This document shows, in pieces, positions 5,994-6,621 of a stretch of 6,621 nucleotides of DNA. Both the position numbers and the translations under genes were made by a program. The stretch is from Clostridiales bacterium UBA6388 (lineage in GTDB: Bacteria > Bacillota > Clostridia > Oscillospirales > Oscillospiraceae). The notes under the pieces are model-generated. The model saw nothing but the letters and a program-made list of their open reading frames with translations, was not told the origin of the DNA and made no database searches. Positions within the stretch are counted from its first letter, which is position 1. Each line of letters opens with the position of its first letter. The DNA lies in assembly GCA_002437575.1 (NCBI GenBank), contig DJQK01000053.1, positions 1-6,621 on the forward strand, read 5' to 3'.

Positions 5994-6621
5994 ATGATTT
6001 CGCACGGTAAAAACGTCAAGGTGTTCTCTGCCAACGCCAACCGTCCGTTCGCCGAGGGCGTCTGCCGCAAGCTGTGGCTTCCCATGGGTGACTGTGCCGT
6101 TTCCAAGTTCGCAGACGGCGAGGTTTCCGTCAGCATCAACGAGTCCGTCCGCGGCAGCGACGTGTTCATCATCCAGTCCACCTGCAAGCCCGTCAACGAT
6201 AACCTCATGGAGCTTCTCGTCATGATCGACGCCTGCCGCCGCGCCTCTGCCGGCCGTATCACCGCCGTCATGCCGTACTTCGGCTATGCCCGTCAGGACC
6301 GCAAGGCCAAGGGCCGTGACCCGATCTCGGCAAAGCTCGTCGCCAATATGATCGAAGCCGCCGGCGCTGACCGCGTGCTCACGATGGATCTGCACGCCTC
6401 GCAGATCCAGGGCTTCTTTGATATCCCGGTCGATAACCTGCACGCGACCGCCGTGTTTACAAAGTACTTCCTGGACAAATTCGACAACCCCGAGGAAATG
6501 GTCGTTGTCTCCCCCGACGTCGGCTCCGTCGCCCGCAGCCGTTCGTTTGCCAACAAGATGGGCATGGGCCTTGCCATCGTCGACAAGCGCCGCGAGCGCG
6601 CCAACCAGTGCGAGGTCATGA
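5994..6621 (+). CDS. prs: Ribose-phosphate pyrophosphokinase (PRPP synthase), 3' end beyond the window
   Basis: The first 209 residues of a protein usually about 315-330 long; the frame is still open at the window edge. Prs transfers pyrophosphate from ATP to ribose-5-phosphate, making PRPP for nucleotide, His and Trp synthesis in the cytosol. Visible motifs: FADGE (39-43), IIQSTCKPVNDNLMELLVM (59-77), ATP-binding PYFGYARQDRK (94-104), the PRPP synthase signature DLHASQIQGFFDIPVD (132-147), VSPDVGSVARSR (172-183) and the catalytic KRR (198-200). The PRPP loop lies past the end. ATG 5994 is chosen because GGGGG (5980-5984) lies 9 bases before it and translation gives the family N terminus; ATG 5978 is out of frame. 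No promoter is visible in the 81 bases after glmU, so co-transcription with glmU is likely. Confidence 0.95.
   Translation, partial: MISHGKNVKVFSANANRPFAEGVCRKLWLPMGDCAVSKFADGEVSVSINESVRGSDVFIIQSTCKPVNDNLMELLVMIDACRRASAGRITAVMPYFGYARQDRKAKGRDPISAKLVANMIEAAGADRVLTMDLHASQIQGFFDIPVDNLHATAVFTKYFLDKFDNPEEMVVVSPDVGSVARSRSFANKMGMGLAIVDKRRERANQCEVM

Noticed and set aside
6510..6543. Variant SPDVGSVARSR in Prs compared with SPDHGGVTRAR in B. subtilis
   Set aside because: This segment varies among functional bacterial PRPP synthases, and the flanking signature motifs are intact, so it is not evidence of altered function.

Overview
The window looks like chromosomal DNA of an anaerobic, Gram-positive member of the Clostridia (Bacillota), most likely the GC-rich Oscillospirales/Oscillospiraceae group. 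The clues are a surface protein with SLH repeats, a two-gene SufC/SufBD iron-sulfur operon of the type common in strict anaerobes, a glmU-prs gene pair as in Bacillota, strong AGGAGG-like ribosome sites, and GC-rich genes separated by AT-rich promoter regions. The taxonomic placement is inference. I see no transposon, tRNA, rRNA, CRISPR array or phage gene.

Layout. Positions 1-4508 are read on the minus strand and 4707-6621 on the plus strand, divided by a divergent, AT-rich regulatory region of about 200 bases (4509-4706). Reading outward on the minus strand: smsC/sufC (3774-4508) overlaps smsB/sufBD (2854-3780) by 7 bases and the pair ends in a strong terminator (2792-2829). A MATE-family membrane exporter follows (1452-2774), then a 164-base gap holding a promoter and possible regulator sites, then a secreted SLH-domain protein (61-1287) with its own terminator (11-47). 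On the plus strand a GlmU homologue (4707-5912) is followed after 81 bases by prs, cut off by the window end (5994-6621).

How the genes fit together. SmsC (ATPase) and SmsB (scaffold) are expected to form one complex that assembles Fe-S clusters. GlmU-type acetyltransferase and PRPP synthase supply amino-sugar and nucleotide precursors; their adjacency is the usual Bacillota arrangement. The MATE transporter and SLH protein are unrelated envelope functions.

The most notable observation is that the GlmU homologue keeps every acetyltransferase residue I could align with E. coli GlmU, but its N-terminal uridylyltransferase domain is about 57 residues shorter and has lost the nucleotide-binding loop and both metal-binding residues. 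The second is the divergent region, which carries five TTTCCG repeats, two clear inverted repeats next to the promoters, and a perfect palindrome over the -35 box of the Fe-S operon.
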